A DNA stretch of 19,855 nucleotides from Haemophilus sp. C1 (lineage in GTDB: Bacteria; Pseudomonadota; Gammaproteobacteria; Enterobacterales; Pasteurellaceae): positions 1-19,855 of the forward strand of contig NZ_LDVZ01000028.1 of assembly GCF_001276515.1 (NCBI RefSeq), written 5' to 3'. The translations under genes were made by a program, and so were the position numbers. Under the pieces are notes generated by a model. That model was given only the letters and a program-made list of their open reading frames with translations, had not been told where the DNA came from and made no database searches. Positions within the stretch are counted from its first letter, which is position 1, and each line of letters starts with the position of its first letter. Shown here in pieces: positions 6,018 to 14,230 of the stretch.

Positions 6018-6413
6018 ATGAAATTATCTGAATTGCTCAAAGCCGCTGTTTCCCCCATCCCAAGTGAAACCTATATTAAAAATAGCGCACGCTTGGTTTA
6101 TGGTTTATTTATTATAGGCGGATTACTTTATTACCTAACAAATGGTTATGGCACTGTAATTGCATTGGCACTGGCGTTAATTGTTTTAGTTGGGCAAAAG
6201 ATGTTGCTTACCCAAGCAAATAAGGATTTTGCTGATATGTATCAAGCACAGGCTTTATTTGAAAAAACGCAAAACTATGATTATTTACGTTTTATTATGG
6301 CGCGTTCAGAACAGATGCTAAAGGATAATAAAGTGCTTTCTGACAAAGCGAAAAATGAAATCCATAAGCTACAAGCATTTTCTCAAGATGAATTAGAAAA
6401 GATGAGTGAATAA
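6018..6413 (+). CDS. small inner-membrane protein of unknown function
   Basis: 131 residues that I do not recognise as a named family. Residues 1-23 look amphipathic or polar. Two transmembrane segments follow at about 26-40 (LVYGLFIIGGLLYYL) and 46-63 (TVIALALALIVLVGQKML) with a short loop. The C-terminal half is a soluble, charged, probably helical region ending in KLQAFSQDELEKMSE. No signal peptide, enzyme motif or metal site is visible. The ribosome-binding site is weak (ACGG), and a rightward terminator lies just upstream, so its promoter must be very close or transcription must pass that terminator. It converges on argG and shares the palindromic terminator at 6413-6441. Composition, length and codon usage support a real gene. 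Confidence 0.8.
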   Translation: MKLSELLKAAVSPIPSETYIKNSARLVYGLFIIGGLLYYLTNGYGTVIALALALIVLVGQKMLLTQANKDFADMYQAQALFEKTQNYDYLRFIMARSEQMLKDNKVLSDKAKNEIHKLQAFSQDELEKMSE

Positions 6414-6441
6414 AAAATGGCTACATGAAGTAGCCATTTTT
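6413..6441. terminator. bidirectional terminator between the membrane protein and argG
   Basis: A 12-bp perfect stem (6413-6424 with 6430-6441, core TGGCTAC/GTAGCCA) over a 5-base loop, with T runs on both strands. It serves the two convergent genes. Confidence 0.9.
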
Positions 6442-6449
6442 ATAAGCGG

Positions 6450-6479
6450 AAAAGTGCGGTTGGTTTTCACCGCTCTTTT
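6450..6479. terminator. second, imperfect uptake-sequence hairpin next to argG
   Basis: A perfect uptake sequence (6452-6460) faces a one-mismatch copy (ACCGCTCTT, 6469-6477) across 8 bases, with A and T runs outside. It looks like an uptake-sequence terminator with one decayed arm, and is redundant with the stem at 6413-6441. Confidence 0.55.
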
Positions 6480-6482
6480 ATC

Positions 6483-7880
<1,398 letters not shown>

Positions 7881-7958
7881 TAAATATAACCGCACTTTTT
7901 ATGTTTGTCTAGCCTTTTATGTATTAAGATTAAAAATCTTTAGTTGTCATTATGCATA

Positions 7959-7988
7959 AAAATCCCCGCTGTAAATAGCAGGGATTTT
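7959..7988 (-). terminator. purC terminator
   Basis: A 12-bp stem with one mismatch (7959-7970 with 7977-7988) followed on the minus strand by T5. It begins a few bases after the purC stop and separates it from the argG control region. Confidence 0.85.
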
Positions 7989-7993
7989 GATCT

Positions 7994-8866
7994 CTATTTT
8001 GTTAATAAATCCAGTGCTTCTTGATATTTATCAACCGTTTTCTGAATAATATTTGCGGGCACTTTAGGTGCAGGTGCTTGTTTATTCCAGCCGCTATTTT
8101 CTAACCAATCGCGTACAAATTGTTTATCGAATGATGGAGGATTAATCCCTTCTTGATAAGTATCGACAGACCAAAAACGGCTAGAGTCAGGTGTTAATAC
8201 TTCATCCATTAAGGTGAGTGTGCCATTTTCATCTAAACCAAATTCAAATTTTGTATCGCAAATAATAATGCCTTTAGTCAGTGCATATTCTGCAGCCGTG
8301 GTATAAAGTGCAATAGCTTTTTCTTTTACTTGTGCGGCTAAATCTGCCCCGATAAGTTTTTCACATTCTGCATAGCTAATATTTATATCGTGGTTGCCAA
8401 GTTCTTCTTTGCTTGATGGGGTGAAAATAGGTTCTGCTAATTTACTTGCTTCAACTAAGCCTTCAGGTAATTTTAATCCGCAGATGGTACCAGTTTGTTT
8501 GTAATCTTTTAAACCACTGCCAGTTAAATAACCACGTACGATAGATTCAATTTTAATCGGGGTTAAACGTTTACACACTACGGCACGATCTTTGATTAAA
8601 TCCGCTTCTTCTTTGGGCAACACATCATAAACACTCTCGCCAGTAAAATGATTCGGCATAATGTGAGCAAGTTTGTTAAACCAAAAGTTGGAAATTTGAG
8701 TGAGTATTTCACCTTTTCTTGGAATGGGATCATCTAAAATAACATCAAAGGCAGATAAGCGGTCAGAAGCAACCATTAGCATGCGTTTATCATCGATTTC
8801 ATAGAGATCACGTACTTTACCTGAATAGATTTTTTTTAGACTTAAAGTGGGGAGTTGTTGTGTCAT
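7994..8866 (-). CDS. purC: phosphoribosylaminoimidazole-succinocarboxamide synthase
   Basis: A 290-residue cytoplasmic enzyme that ligates aspartate to CAIR with ATP in de novo purine synthesis. The N-terminal GKVRDLYEIDDKRMLMVASDRLSAFDV forms the ATP-grasp-like nucleotide site. RLTPIKIESIVRGYLTGSGLKDY and IICDTKFEFGLDENG are family signatures. It is the longer subtype (E. coli PurC has 237 residues). The start at 8866 is preferred to the in-frame ATG at 8914 because CAGGTG (complement of 8874-8879) is 7-8 bases upstream, and because 8914 lies upstream of the -10. A PurR-type palindrome overlaps the promoter. Confidence 0.96.
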   Translation of the reverse strand: MTQQLPTLSLKKIYSGKVRDLYEIDDKRMLMVASDRLSAFDVILDDPIPRKGEILTQISNFWFNKLAHIMPNHFTGESVYDVLPKEEADLIKDRAVVCKRLTPIKIESIVRGYLTGSGLKDYKQTGTICGLKLPEGLVEASKLAEPIFTPSSKEELGNHDINISYAECEKLIGADLAAQVKEKAIALYTTAAEYALTKGIIICDTKFEFGLDENGTLTLMDEVLTPDSSRFWSVDTYQEGINPPSFDKQFVRDWLENSGWNKQAPAPKVPANIIQKTVDKYQEALDLLTK

Positions 8867-8902
8867 CGTTTTGCACCTGTATGAAAGTAAAAACTGGTGC
8901 GT

Positions 8903-8908
8903 ATTGTA
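8903..8908 (-). promoter_or_regulatory. purC promoter -10
   Basis: On the minus strand TACAAT (5/6), about 36 bases before the purC start. The -35 position falls within the PurR-type palindrome at 8921-8934 and has no consensus hexamer, so bound repressor would directly block RNA polymerase. Confidence 0.55.
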
Positions 8909-8920
8909 CCGCACTTTTAA

Positions 8921-8934
8921 AGCAAACGTTTGCT
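8921..8934. promoter_or_regulatory. PurR box for purC
   Basis: AGCAAACGTTTGCT is a perfect palindrome containing the full 12-base PurR core GCAAACGTTTGC, over the -35 region of purC. In enterobacteria PurR with hypoxanthine or guanine represses purine genes through this site, and the same logic is expected here. Confidence 0.85.
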
Positions 8935-8944
8935 ATTTTTTAAA

Positions 8945-8975
8945 GAAATAAAAAAATCCCCTGAAATTTCAGGGG
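8945..8975 (-). terminator. mrcB terminator
   Basis: A perfect 18-base palindrome (8958-8975) followed on the minus strand by a long T run. It lies about 60 bases after the mrcB stop and immediately before the purC control region. Confidence 0.9.
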
Positions 8976-9033
8976 AAGTGTAGTTTTTTCGCTTCAAAAT
9001 ATTTGCTTATTATTAGAAATATACCGCGATTAA

Positions 9034-11391
9034 TTATTGAGCGGGTGGATTTGGGTTATCCAATACATCCCAGACGCTTTCTTGTCGAGGGGCGATTTCT
9101 GTTTCAGCTGGTGGAGTTGCTGGTGATGGAGAAGCATTTGATGTGTCTCCGCAGAAATTTTGTCCATTATTCACCCAGACGGGGATCACTCGATTGCTGT
9201 CACAATCCCAGCCACCGTATTGATTTATCCCCACCCATTTCATTGTCGCAGGGGGATGAATCGTTAATTTTTCAATATTCGTACGGTTTAAATAATCTTT
9301 ATAAATTTGCAATGCGCCAGAAGCACCTGTCAGTTTGGTTTCGCCGTTATCATCGCGACCAAGCCAGACGGTGCTGATATTTTTTCCATCAATGCCCACA
9401 AACCAAGTATCACGCGCATCGTTTGTTGTCCCTGTTTTACCGGCTAAACGTAAATCCGCATAATCATTTTGCAAGCTACGAGCTGTACCACGTTCAACAG
9501 TTTGTTGCATCGCAAATAACGTTTGGAATGCTGCTTCTTGTGGGACCACTTGTTTTGCGGTTTTATCATGTTGATAAATGATATTTCCTTGACGATCAGC
9601 AATGCTATCTACCGTTGTAAGATTAATCCTGCCTCCTTGATTCGCAATAGTTTGATAAAGTTTAGTTACATCATAAGGTGAGATGGTATAAGCCCCGAGT
9701 AACATGGCGGGCACCTTTGGAATTTCCACATTATCCCAGCCCATCGCTTTTTGTGTATCAATGACTTTACTCAAGCCGACTTTCATCCCAATATTCACAG
9801 TAGGAATATTTAAAGAACGTGCTAAGGCATCCATTAACATCACCGAACCACTATATTTTTTATCATAGTTGCGTGGCTGCCAAGGTGGGCTACCTTTGAC
9901 ATTAATCGTAATTGGTTGGTTGTTAATTGGGGTATTTAAACGGAACTGCTCTGGATTAGAAAGTGCGGTTAAATAAATAGAAGGTTTTACTAAAGAACCA
10001 ATCTGACGTTTTGCCATTAATGCTCGATTAAAGCCTGCATACTGCGTTTGTAAACCACCCACTACCGCACGAATTTCACCCACGCGGTAATCCGCAACAA
10101 TCATGGCGCCTTCTAAATATGGATTTTTAGTTTTCAGTTGTAGTTGTGAAACTGTGTTCACCACTGCATTTTCTGCTTGAGCTTGTTGTTTTAAATCCAT
10201 TGTGGTGAAAATCCGTGCACCAAGTAAACTAGATATTTTATGTTCGCCTAGTTCACGGCGTAAATCTGTTTGTAAAGTTTGAATAAATGCAGGGTATTTA
10301 CGCGAGATTTGCCCTTTCTTTTGTACACCTAAAGGTCGCTGACTTAATAATTGATAAAGTTCATCACCGATCATTTTATGTTCAAGCATGAGCTTTAAAA
10401 CAACATTACGACGTTCGAGCGCGTTTTGTGGATTTCGCCACGGATTATAAAGTGAAGGACCTTTGACCATCCCGACTAAAAGTGCAATTTGATCTAAGCT
10501 AATTTCACGAATCGAACGACCAAAATAGAATTGGCTGGCTAACTCAAAACCGTGAATTTGCGTATCGCCATTTTGTCCGAGATAAATTTCATTGAGATAG
10601 GTTTCGAGAATACGGTTTTTATCATAACGCCAATCTAACACCAATGACATCAAGGCTTCGTTGGCTTTACGTGTAATGGTACGTTCGCGCGATAAAAATA
10701 AATTTTTTACTAATTGTTGAGTGAGTGTACTGCCGCCCTGTACGGTTTGACCTGCACGAATATTGGCAATTAATGCGCGTAAAATTCCCACTGGATTAAT
10801 GCCATTATGTTCATAAAAGCGGCGATCTTCCGTTAAAATTAATGTATCAATTAATAAACGGGGATAATTTTGCAAAGGAATTGCAAGACGATCTTCGTTG
10901 TCTGATTGCAACATCGCAATCAACTTTGGCGCAAGACGAAATTCATCAACAGTTTTGACTGTGACTAAATCTTCAATGCGAGATAACTTATTATTGTTAA
11001 AACGCAAGCGCAAAACTCGCTGTGGTTCTGCTTTATCGGGGAAAGGAAAAGCGCGGCGAAGTATTACAATGCTATCATCTTCTAATTTGAAATCGCCAGG
11101 TGCGGCAACCATTGTGGTTTGGCGATATTCATTATCTAATAAAATTTGAATGACTTCATCAAAAGCGAGATTATCGGCAATTTTCACGCTTTCTAATCGA
11201 CTATAAACTTCCGCAGGCAAATGCCAAATTTGTCCATCCATTTTGGCGCGAATTTGCCAATCGAGATAACCGCCGTAAAAAATCGTTAAGACAAGCGCAG
11301 TGAAACTAAATTTCAGTAAAAAGCGTTTAAAAGTGCGGTTGTTTTTTTGCGTGTTTTTCGATGATTTTTTAGCGGAGTGTTGAGAAGTCAT
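9034..11391 (-). CDS. mrcB: bifunctional penicillin-binding protein 1B
   Basis: A 785-residue class A PBP that polymerises and cross-links peptidoglycan at the inner membrane. A basic cytoplasmic N terminus leads to one transmembrane anchor at about 27-42, and a UB2H-like segment follows (about 60-155). In the glycosyltransferase domain LILTEDRRFYEHNGI gives catalytic Glu188 and QGGSTLTQQLVKNL lies at about 218-231. The transpeptidase carries SLVK (Ser466, Lys469), SLN (526-528) and KTGTT (652-656). The C terminus is rich in Pro and Glu. It starts 6 bases after the yacL stop with almost no Shine-Dalgarno, which suggests coupling to yacL translation within erpA-yacL-mrcB. The uptake sequences at 9961-9969 and 11331-11339 lie within the coding sequence. 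The gene is also called ponB in H. influenzae. Confidence 0.97.
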   Translation of the reverse strand: MTSQHSAKKSSKNTQKNNRTFKRFLLKFSFTALVLTIFYGGYLDWQIRAKMDGQIWHLPAEVYSRLESVKIADNLAFDEVIQILLDNEYRQTTMVAAPGDFKLEDDSIVILRRAFPFPDKAEPQRVLRLRFNNNKLSRIEDLVTVKTVDEFRLAPKLIAMLQSDNEDRLAIPLQNYPRLLIDTLILTEDRRFYEHNGINPVGILRALIANIRAGQTVQGGSTLTQQLVKNLFLSRERTITRKANEALMSLVLDWRYDKNRILETYLNEIYLGQNGDTQIHGFELASQFYFGRSIREISLDQIALLVGMVKGPSLYNPWRNPQNALERRNVVLKLMLEHKMIGDELYQLLSQRPLGVQKKGQISRKYPAFIQTLQTDLRRELGEHKISSLLGARIFTTMDLKQQAQAENAVVNTVSQLQLKTKNPYLEGAMIVADYRVGEIRAVVGGLQTQYAGFNRALMAKRQIGSLVKPSIYLTALSNPEQFRLNTPINNQPITINVKGSPPWQPRNYDKKYSGSVMLMDALARSLNIPTVNIGMKVGLSKVIDTQKAMGWDNVEIPKVPAMLLGAYTISPYDVTKLYQTIANQGGRINLTTVDSIADRQGNIIYQHDKTAKQVVPQEAAFQTLFAMQQTVERGTARSLQNDYADLRLAGKTGTTNDARDTWFVGIDGKNISTVWLGRDDNGETKLTGASGALQIYKDYLNRTNIEKLTIHPPATMKWVGINQYGGWDCDSNRVIPVWVNNGQNFCGDTSNASPSPATPPAETEIAPRQESVWDVLDNPNPPAQ

Positions 11392-11397
11392 AGTGAG

Positions 11398-11751
11398 TTA
11401 AGCAATAAAATCAACATAAGATTGGAGAAAATGAATAAAATCTTGCGTACCGCAAAAAGCAAGGCTTTCTTCATCATAATAATGGAAATCTTGTTCTAAA
11501 ATTTCATCTGATTCAATGGCGAGATTGTTGGCGCGTACCATCACTTCATCAGCATTTAAAAATAACGTATATTCCGCACCGATTAAGATTTTTTCTTGAT
11601 TTTCAGAGAGTGATTGTGCAGTAGAAAGTGCGGTTAAAATCTTGTCTGAATTTGACCGCACTTCTGTATTGAACCAGTTAGCAAGAGCAATGTGTTCCAT
11701 TGAACATTTTACGGATACATTGCCTTGGTAATGTGTAAATTGAAAATCCAT
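11398..11751 (-). CDS. yacL: UPF0231 family protein YacL
   Basis: 117 residues, similar in length and sequence to E. coli YacL. The start reads MDFQFTHYQGNVSVKCSMEH, the middle has EYTLFLNADEVMVRAN, and the end has NYYDEESL-like YYDEESLAFCGTQDFIHFL. The family is uncharacterised: a small acidic soluble protein without membrane segment or known motif. I chose the ATG at 11751 rather than the longer frame starting at 11796, because the extra 15 residues lie within erpA and YacL proteins begin at this methionine. The erpA stop is one base before this ATG, so translation is probably coupled. Two uptake sequences in inverted orientation lie inside the gene. Confidence 0.9.
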   Translation of the reverse strand: MDFQFTHYQGNVSVKCSMEHIALANWFNTEVRSNSDKILTALSTAQSLSENQEKILIGAEYTLFLNADEVMVRANNLAIESDEILEQDFHYYDEESLAFCGTQDFIHFLQSYVDFIA

Positions 11752-11752
11752 T

Positions 11753-12097
11753 TTAGATGCTAAAAGATGAGCCACAGCCACAAGTGCTGGTAGCATTTGG
11801 ATTATTTACAGTAAAGCGTGAACCTTCTAAACCTTCTGTGTAATCGACGGTACCACCGATTAAATACTGTAAACTCATTGGGTCAATCACAAGTTGAACC
11901 CCAGATTTTTCAATGGTTAAATCGCCTTCATTGACCTTTTCATCAAAGGTAAAACCATATTGGAAACCGCTGCAACCACCCCCTGTGATATACACGCGTA
12001 ATTTCAAATTAGTATTTTCTTCTTCGCTGATTAAACTTTTTACTTTATTTGCCGCTGCATCAGTAAATGTCAGTGGTACTGCAATGTTATCTGTCAT
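11753..12097 (-). CDS. erpA: A-type iron-sulfur cluster carrier ErpA
   Basis: 114 residues, the same length as E. coli ErpA and nearly identical over most of its length. The cluster ligands Cys42 ([11 protein letters not shown]), Cys106 and Cys108 (CGCGSSF) are all present. ErpA delivers [4Fe-4S] clusters to apoproteins such as IspG. In this position it is the first gene of a leftward group erpA-yacL-mrcB. GGGAA sits before the start. The promoter (-35 at 12162-12157, -10 at 12139-12134) carries a palindrome over its -10. The gene diverges from map. Confidence 0.96.
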   Translation of the reverse strand: MTDNIAVPLTFTDAAANKVKSLISEEENTNLKLRVYITGGGCSGFQYGFTFDEKVNEGDLTIEKSGVQLVIDPMSLQYLIGGTVDYTEGLEGSRFTVNNPNATSTCGCGSSFSI

Positions 12098-12130
12098 AAT
12101 TATTTCCCGCTTCCCGAAAATTTGAATTTC

Positions 12131-12162
12131 GTTATTATCTAATAACCCTTTACTCCATTCAA
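12131..12162 (-). promoter_or_regulatory. erpA promoter with a palindrome over the -10
   Basis: On the minus strand the -35 TTGAAT (12162-12157) and -10 GATAAT (12139-12134) are 17 bases apart. The inverted repeat GTTATTA-TC-TAATAAC (12131-12146) covers the -10, so a dimeric repressor site is possible. It is AT-rich and does not match an FNR, Fur or classical IscR consensus that I can recognise. Confidence 0.5.
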
Positions 12163-12190
12163 GTGTAATCCAGTTTTTTCCTAGAAATCG

Positions 12191-12199
12191 TGCTATAAT
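12191..12199 (+). promoter_or_regulatory. map promoter (extended -10)
   Basis: TGCTATAAT combines an extended TG with a perfect TATAAT. The -35 position (12171-12176, CAGTTT) is weak. Transcription would start at about 12206, 28 bases before the map start. Confidence 0.7.
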
Positions 12200-12233
12200 C
12201 TAGCAAAAATTTTTTCAAAAAAGGTGAAATAAA

Positions 12234-13040
12234 ATGGCTATTCCAATTAGAACAGAAAAAGAAATTGTAAAACTACGTGAGGCATGCAAATTGGCTTCGG
12301 ATGTGCTGGTGATGATTGAACCTTACGTAAAAGCAGGGGTAACCACAGGCGAGCTTGATCGCATTTGCCATGAATATATGGTAAATGAACAAAAGGTTAT
12401 TCCCGCCTGTTTGAATTATCATGGTTTCCCAAAATCTACTTGTATTTCCATTAACGAAGTTGTATGTCACGGTATTCCAAGTGACGATAAAGTGCTTAAA
12501 AATGGCGATATTGTGAATATTGATGTTACCGTGATTAAAGACGGTTATTTTGGCGATAACTCAAAAATGTATATTGTGGGCGGAGAAACGAATATTCGTA
12601 GTAAAAAGTTAGTGGAAGCGGCACAAGAAGCCCTATACGTGGGATTGCGCATAGTAAAACCAGGTATCCGTTTAAATGAAATAGGTAAAGCCGTGCAAAA
12701 ATATACGGAAAGTCAAACTTTCAGTGTCGTGCGTGAATATTGCGGACACGGCGTTGGTACAGAATTTCACTGCGAACCTCAAGTATTGCATTATTACGCA
12801 GATGATGGTGGTGTGATTTTAAAACCCGGAATGGTGTTTACCATTGAACCAATGATTAATGCAGGAAAAAAAGAAGTGCGCGTGATGGGAGATGGTTGGA
12901 CAGTAAAAACCAAAGATCGTAGTCATTCAGCACAATACGAACATCAAATTGTTGTCACGGAAACTGGTTGTGAAGTAATGACTATCCGCGATGAAGAAAT
13001 TGCAGAAGGTCGAATTTCACGGATTATGATTAATGTGTAA
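12234..13040 (+). CDS. map: methionine aminopeptidase, type I
   Basis: This 268-residue cytosolic metalloenzyme removes N-terminal methionine from nascent proteins. The five metal ligands of the pita-bread fold are visible: Asp97 and Asp108 (IDVTVIKDGYFGDNS), His172 (GHGVG), Glu205 (FTIEPM) and Glu236 (YEHQIV). The length fits the short type Ia form without N-terminal extension. AAGGTG lies before the start and there is a dedicated extended -10 promoter. A terminator (13061-13085) follows directly, so the gene is probably monocistronic. Nothing unusual. Confidence 0.97.
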   Translation: MAIPIRTEKEIVKLREACKLASDVLVMIEPYVKAGVTTGELDRICHEYMVNEQKVIPACLNYHGFPKSTCISINEVVCHGIPSDDKVLKNGDIVNIDVTVIKDGYFGDNSKMYIVGGETNIRSKKLVEAAQEALYVGLRIVKPGIRLNEIGKAVQKYTESQTFSVVREYCGHGVGTEFHCEPQVLHYYADDGGVILKPGMVFTIEPMINAGKKEVRVMGDGWTVKTKDRSHSAQYEHQIVVTETGCEVMTIRDEEIAEGRISRIMINV

Positions 13041-13060
13041 TTGACTTAAATTGTAAGTAG

Positions 13061-13085
13061 GGGCGTAGATATACGCTCTTTTTTC
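13061..13085 (+). terminator. map terminator
   Basis: GGGCGTA (13061-13067) pairs with TACGCTC (13072-13078), with one G-U pair and a 4-base loop, followed by a T run. Confidence 0.8.
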
Positions 13086-13109
13086 TTAATAAGAATTCTA
13101 TGAATTTTG

Positions 13110-13475
13110 TAAGGTGCCGTAGGTCTTGTGGGGTAACATAGGTTTTGTAGGGTGGGCGTAAGCCCACGCGGGAAATATAGGAAAATATTTATAACACGAG
13201 CATTATGCTTTAACGCGTGGGTTTACACCTATCTTACGTTTGCCATTTGATTTTCCTTAAAATTGTAGGGTGGGCGTAAGCCCACGTTGAAAATATAGGA
13301 AAATATTTATAACACGAGTATCACACTTTAACGCGTGGGTTTACACCCATCTTACGTTTGCCATTTGATTTTCTTAAAATTGTAGGGTGGGCGTAAGCCC
13401 ACGCAGGAAATATAAGAAAATATTATAATAAGGGCATTGCACTTTAACGTGTGGGTTGATTATATATTATGGGTT
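13110..13475. repeat. tandem REP/BIME-like array downstream of the RAYT gene
   Basis: Three units begin at 13147, 13265 and 13382, a period of 117-118 bp. Each opens with GTAGGGTGGGCGTAAGCCCACG, whose hairpin is GTGGGC-GTAA-GCCCAC (13152-13167, 13270-13285, 13387-13402). A conserved AT-rich middle containing GGAAAATATT and TAACACGAG follows, then an inverted, slightly decayed copy of the head (GCGTGGGTTTACACC and TCTTACG). A degenerate fragment precedes the first unit (13110-13146), and the third unit decays toward the transposase stop. The head and inverted tail in one unit are typical of bacterial interspersed mosaic elements mobilised by RAYT proteins. Confidence 0.85.
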
Positions 13476-13486
13476 GGGCTAAATTA

Positions 13487-14017
13487 TTATATTTCTCCCT
13501 TAATTATCAATTCAGGATTACCACCCCAATCTTCGGGAAAAATATCTCTTTTAACATCACGATGAAAGGATGAATACGCCCAATCTTTCACTGCTTGCAC
13601 ATAACCGTGTTTCACTGGATTGTAGTAAATATAATCCCAATGATTTACTAAATCTTGATCATCACGAATTAAATGTTCCCAAAAACGGCGTTGCCAAATA
13701 CCAGCTTCTCTGCGTTTGGTATGACTTGCTGTTGGTTGGCGATATTCTAAGGGCAAACGTTTTGTAAAATTTAATTTTAATAAACGTATTCGTTTAGAAA
13801 AATTCATATCATTTTCAGGTAGTTGCATAATCAAATGAAAATGATCGGGCAAAATACAGATAGCGATAGTTTCAAATGGGCAATGTAATTGTGTTTCTTT
13901 ATAAGCTGCACGAAATTCATCAATATAGCGGATTAAATAATTCGCTTTACGATTTTGCAAAACCGCTGTGATAAAATACATACCGTTTTCAACTTTCATG
14001 CGTCGATACCGTGACAT
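13487..14017 (-). CDS. REP-associated tyrosine transposase (RAYT)
   Basis: A 176-residue single-domain HUH endonuclease of the Y1/IS200-like TnpA_REP group. The HUH pair is His59-Phe60-His61 in LPDHFHLIM. The family block WQRRFWEHLIRDDQDL lies at 108-123. The catalytic tyrosine is most likely Tyr129 in YIYYNPVKHGY. RAYTs bind and cleave single-stranded REP hairpins and are thought to spread them. They are single-copy domesticated relatives of IS200/IS605 and lack terminal repeats of their own. The start is supported by AAGGA 7 bases upstream. The gene sits between REP units on both sides. Motifs are intact and the frame is unbroken, so it may be active. Confidence 0.93.
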   Translation of the reverse strand: MSRYRRMKVENGMYFITAVLQNRKANYLIRYIDEFRAAYKETQLHCPFETIAICILPDHFHLIMQLPENDMNFSKRIRLLKLNFTKRLPLEYRQPTASHTKRREAGIWQRRFWEHLIRDDQDLVNHWDYIYYNPVKHGYVQAVKDWAYSSFHRDVKRDIFPEDWGGNPELIIKGEI

Positions 14018-14044
14018 ATCAAGTTCCTTATATATTTTATATAC

Positions 14045-14190
14045 CCGTAAGGTGGCGTAGGTTTTGTAGGAAATACAGGAAAATATTATAACACAGGTAT
14101 CAATATTTTAACGCGTGGGCTTACGCCCACCCTACGTTTGCTATCTGACTTACCTTAAAATTGTAGGGTGGGCGTAAGCCCACGCGGGAT
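14045..14190. repeat. REP units upstream of the RAYT gene
   Basis: One unit has a decayed head (about 14047-14070), the shared AT-rich middle with GGAAAATATT, and a perfect inverted hairpin GTGGGC-TTAC-GCCCAC at 14115-14130. A head hairpin GTGGGC-GTAA-GCCCAC in the opposite orientation follows at 14168-14183, about 48 bases before the glnD start. Together with 13110-13475 these flank the transposase. Confidence 0.85.
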
Positions 14191-14230
14191 ATATAATAAA
14201 GCCACTTCTAACCACTAAAAGGCAATCAAA

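Noticed and set aside
9003..9377. Plus-strand frame of 124 codons at the end of mrcB
   Set aside because: It lies opposite the mrcB coding sequence, with no ribosome-binding site and unnatural composition; a shadow frame.
13147..13475. The 117-bp repeats as a CRISPR array
   Set aside because: The whole 117-bp unit is repeated with no unique spacers, each unit holds internal hairpins, no cas genes are present, and a RAYT gene is adjacent.
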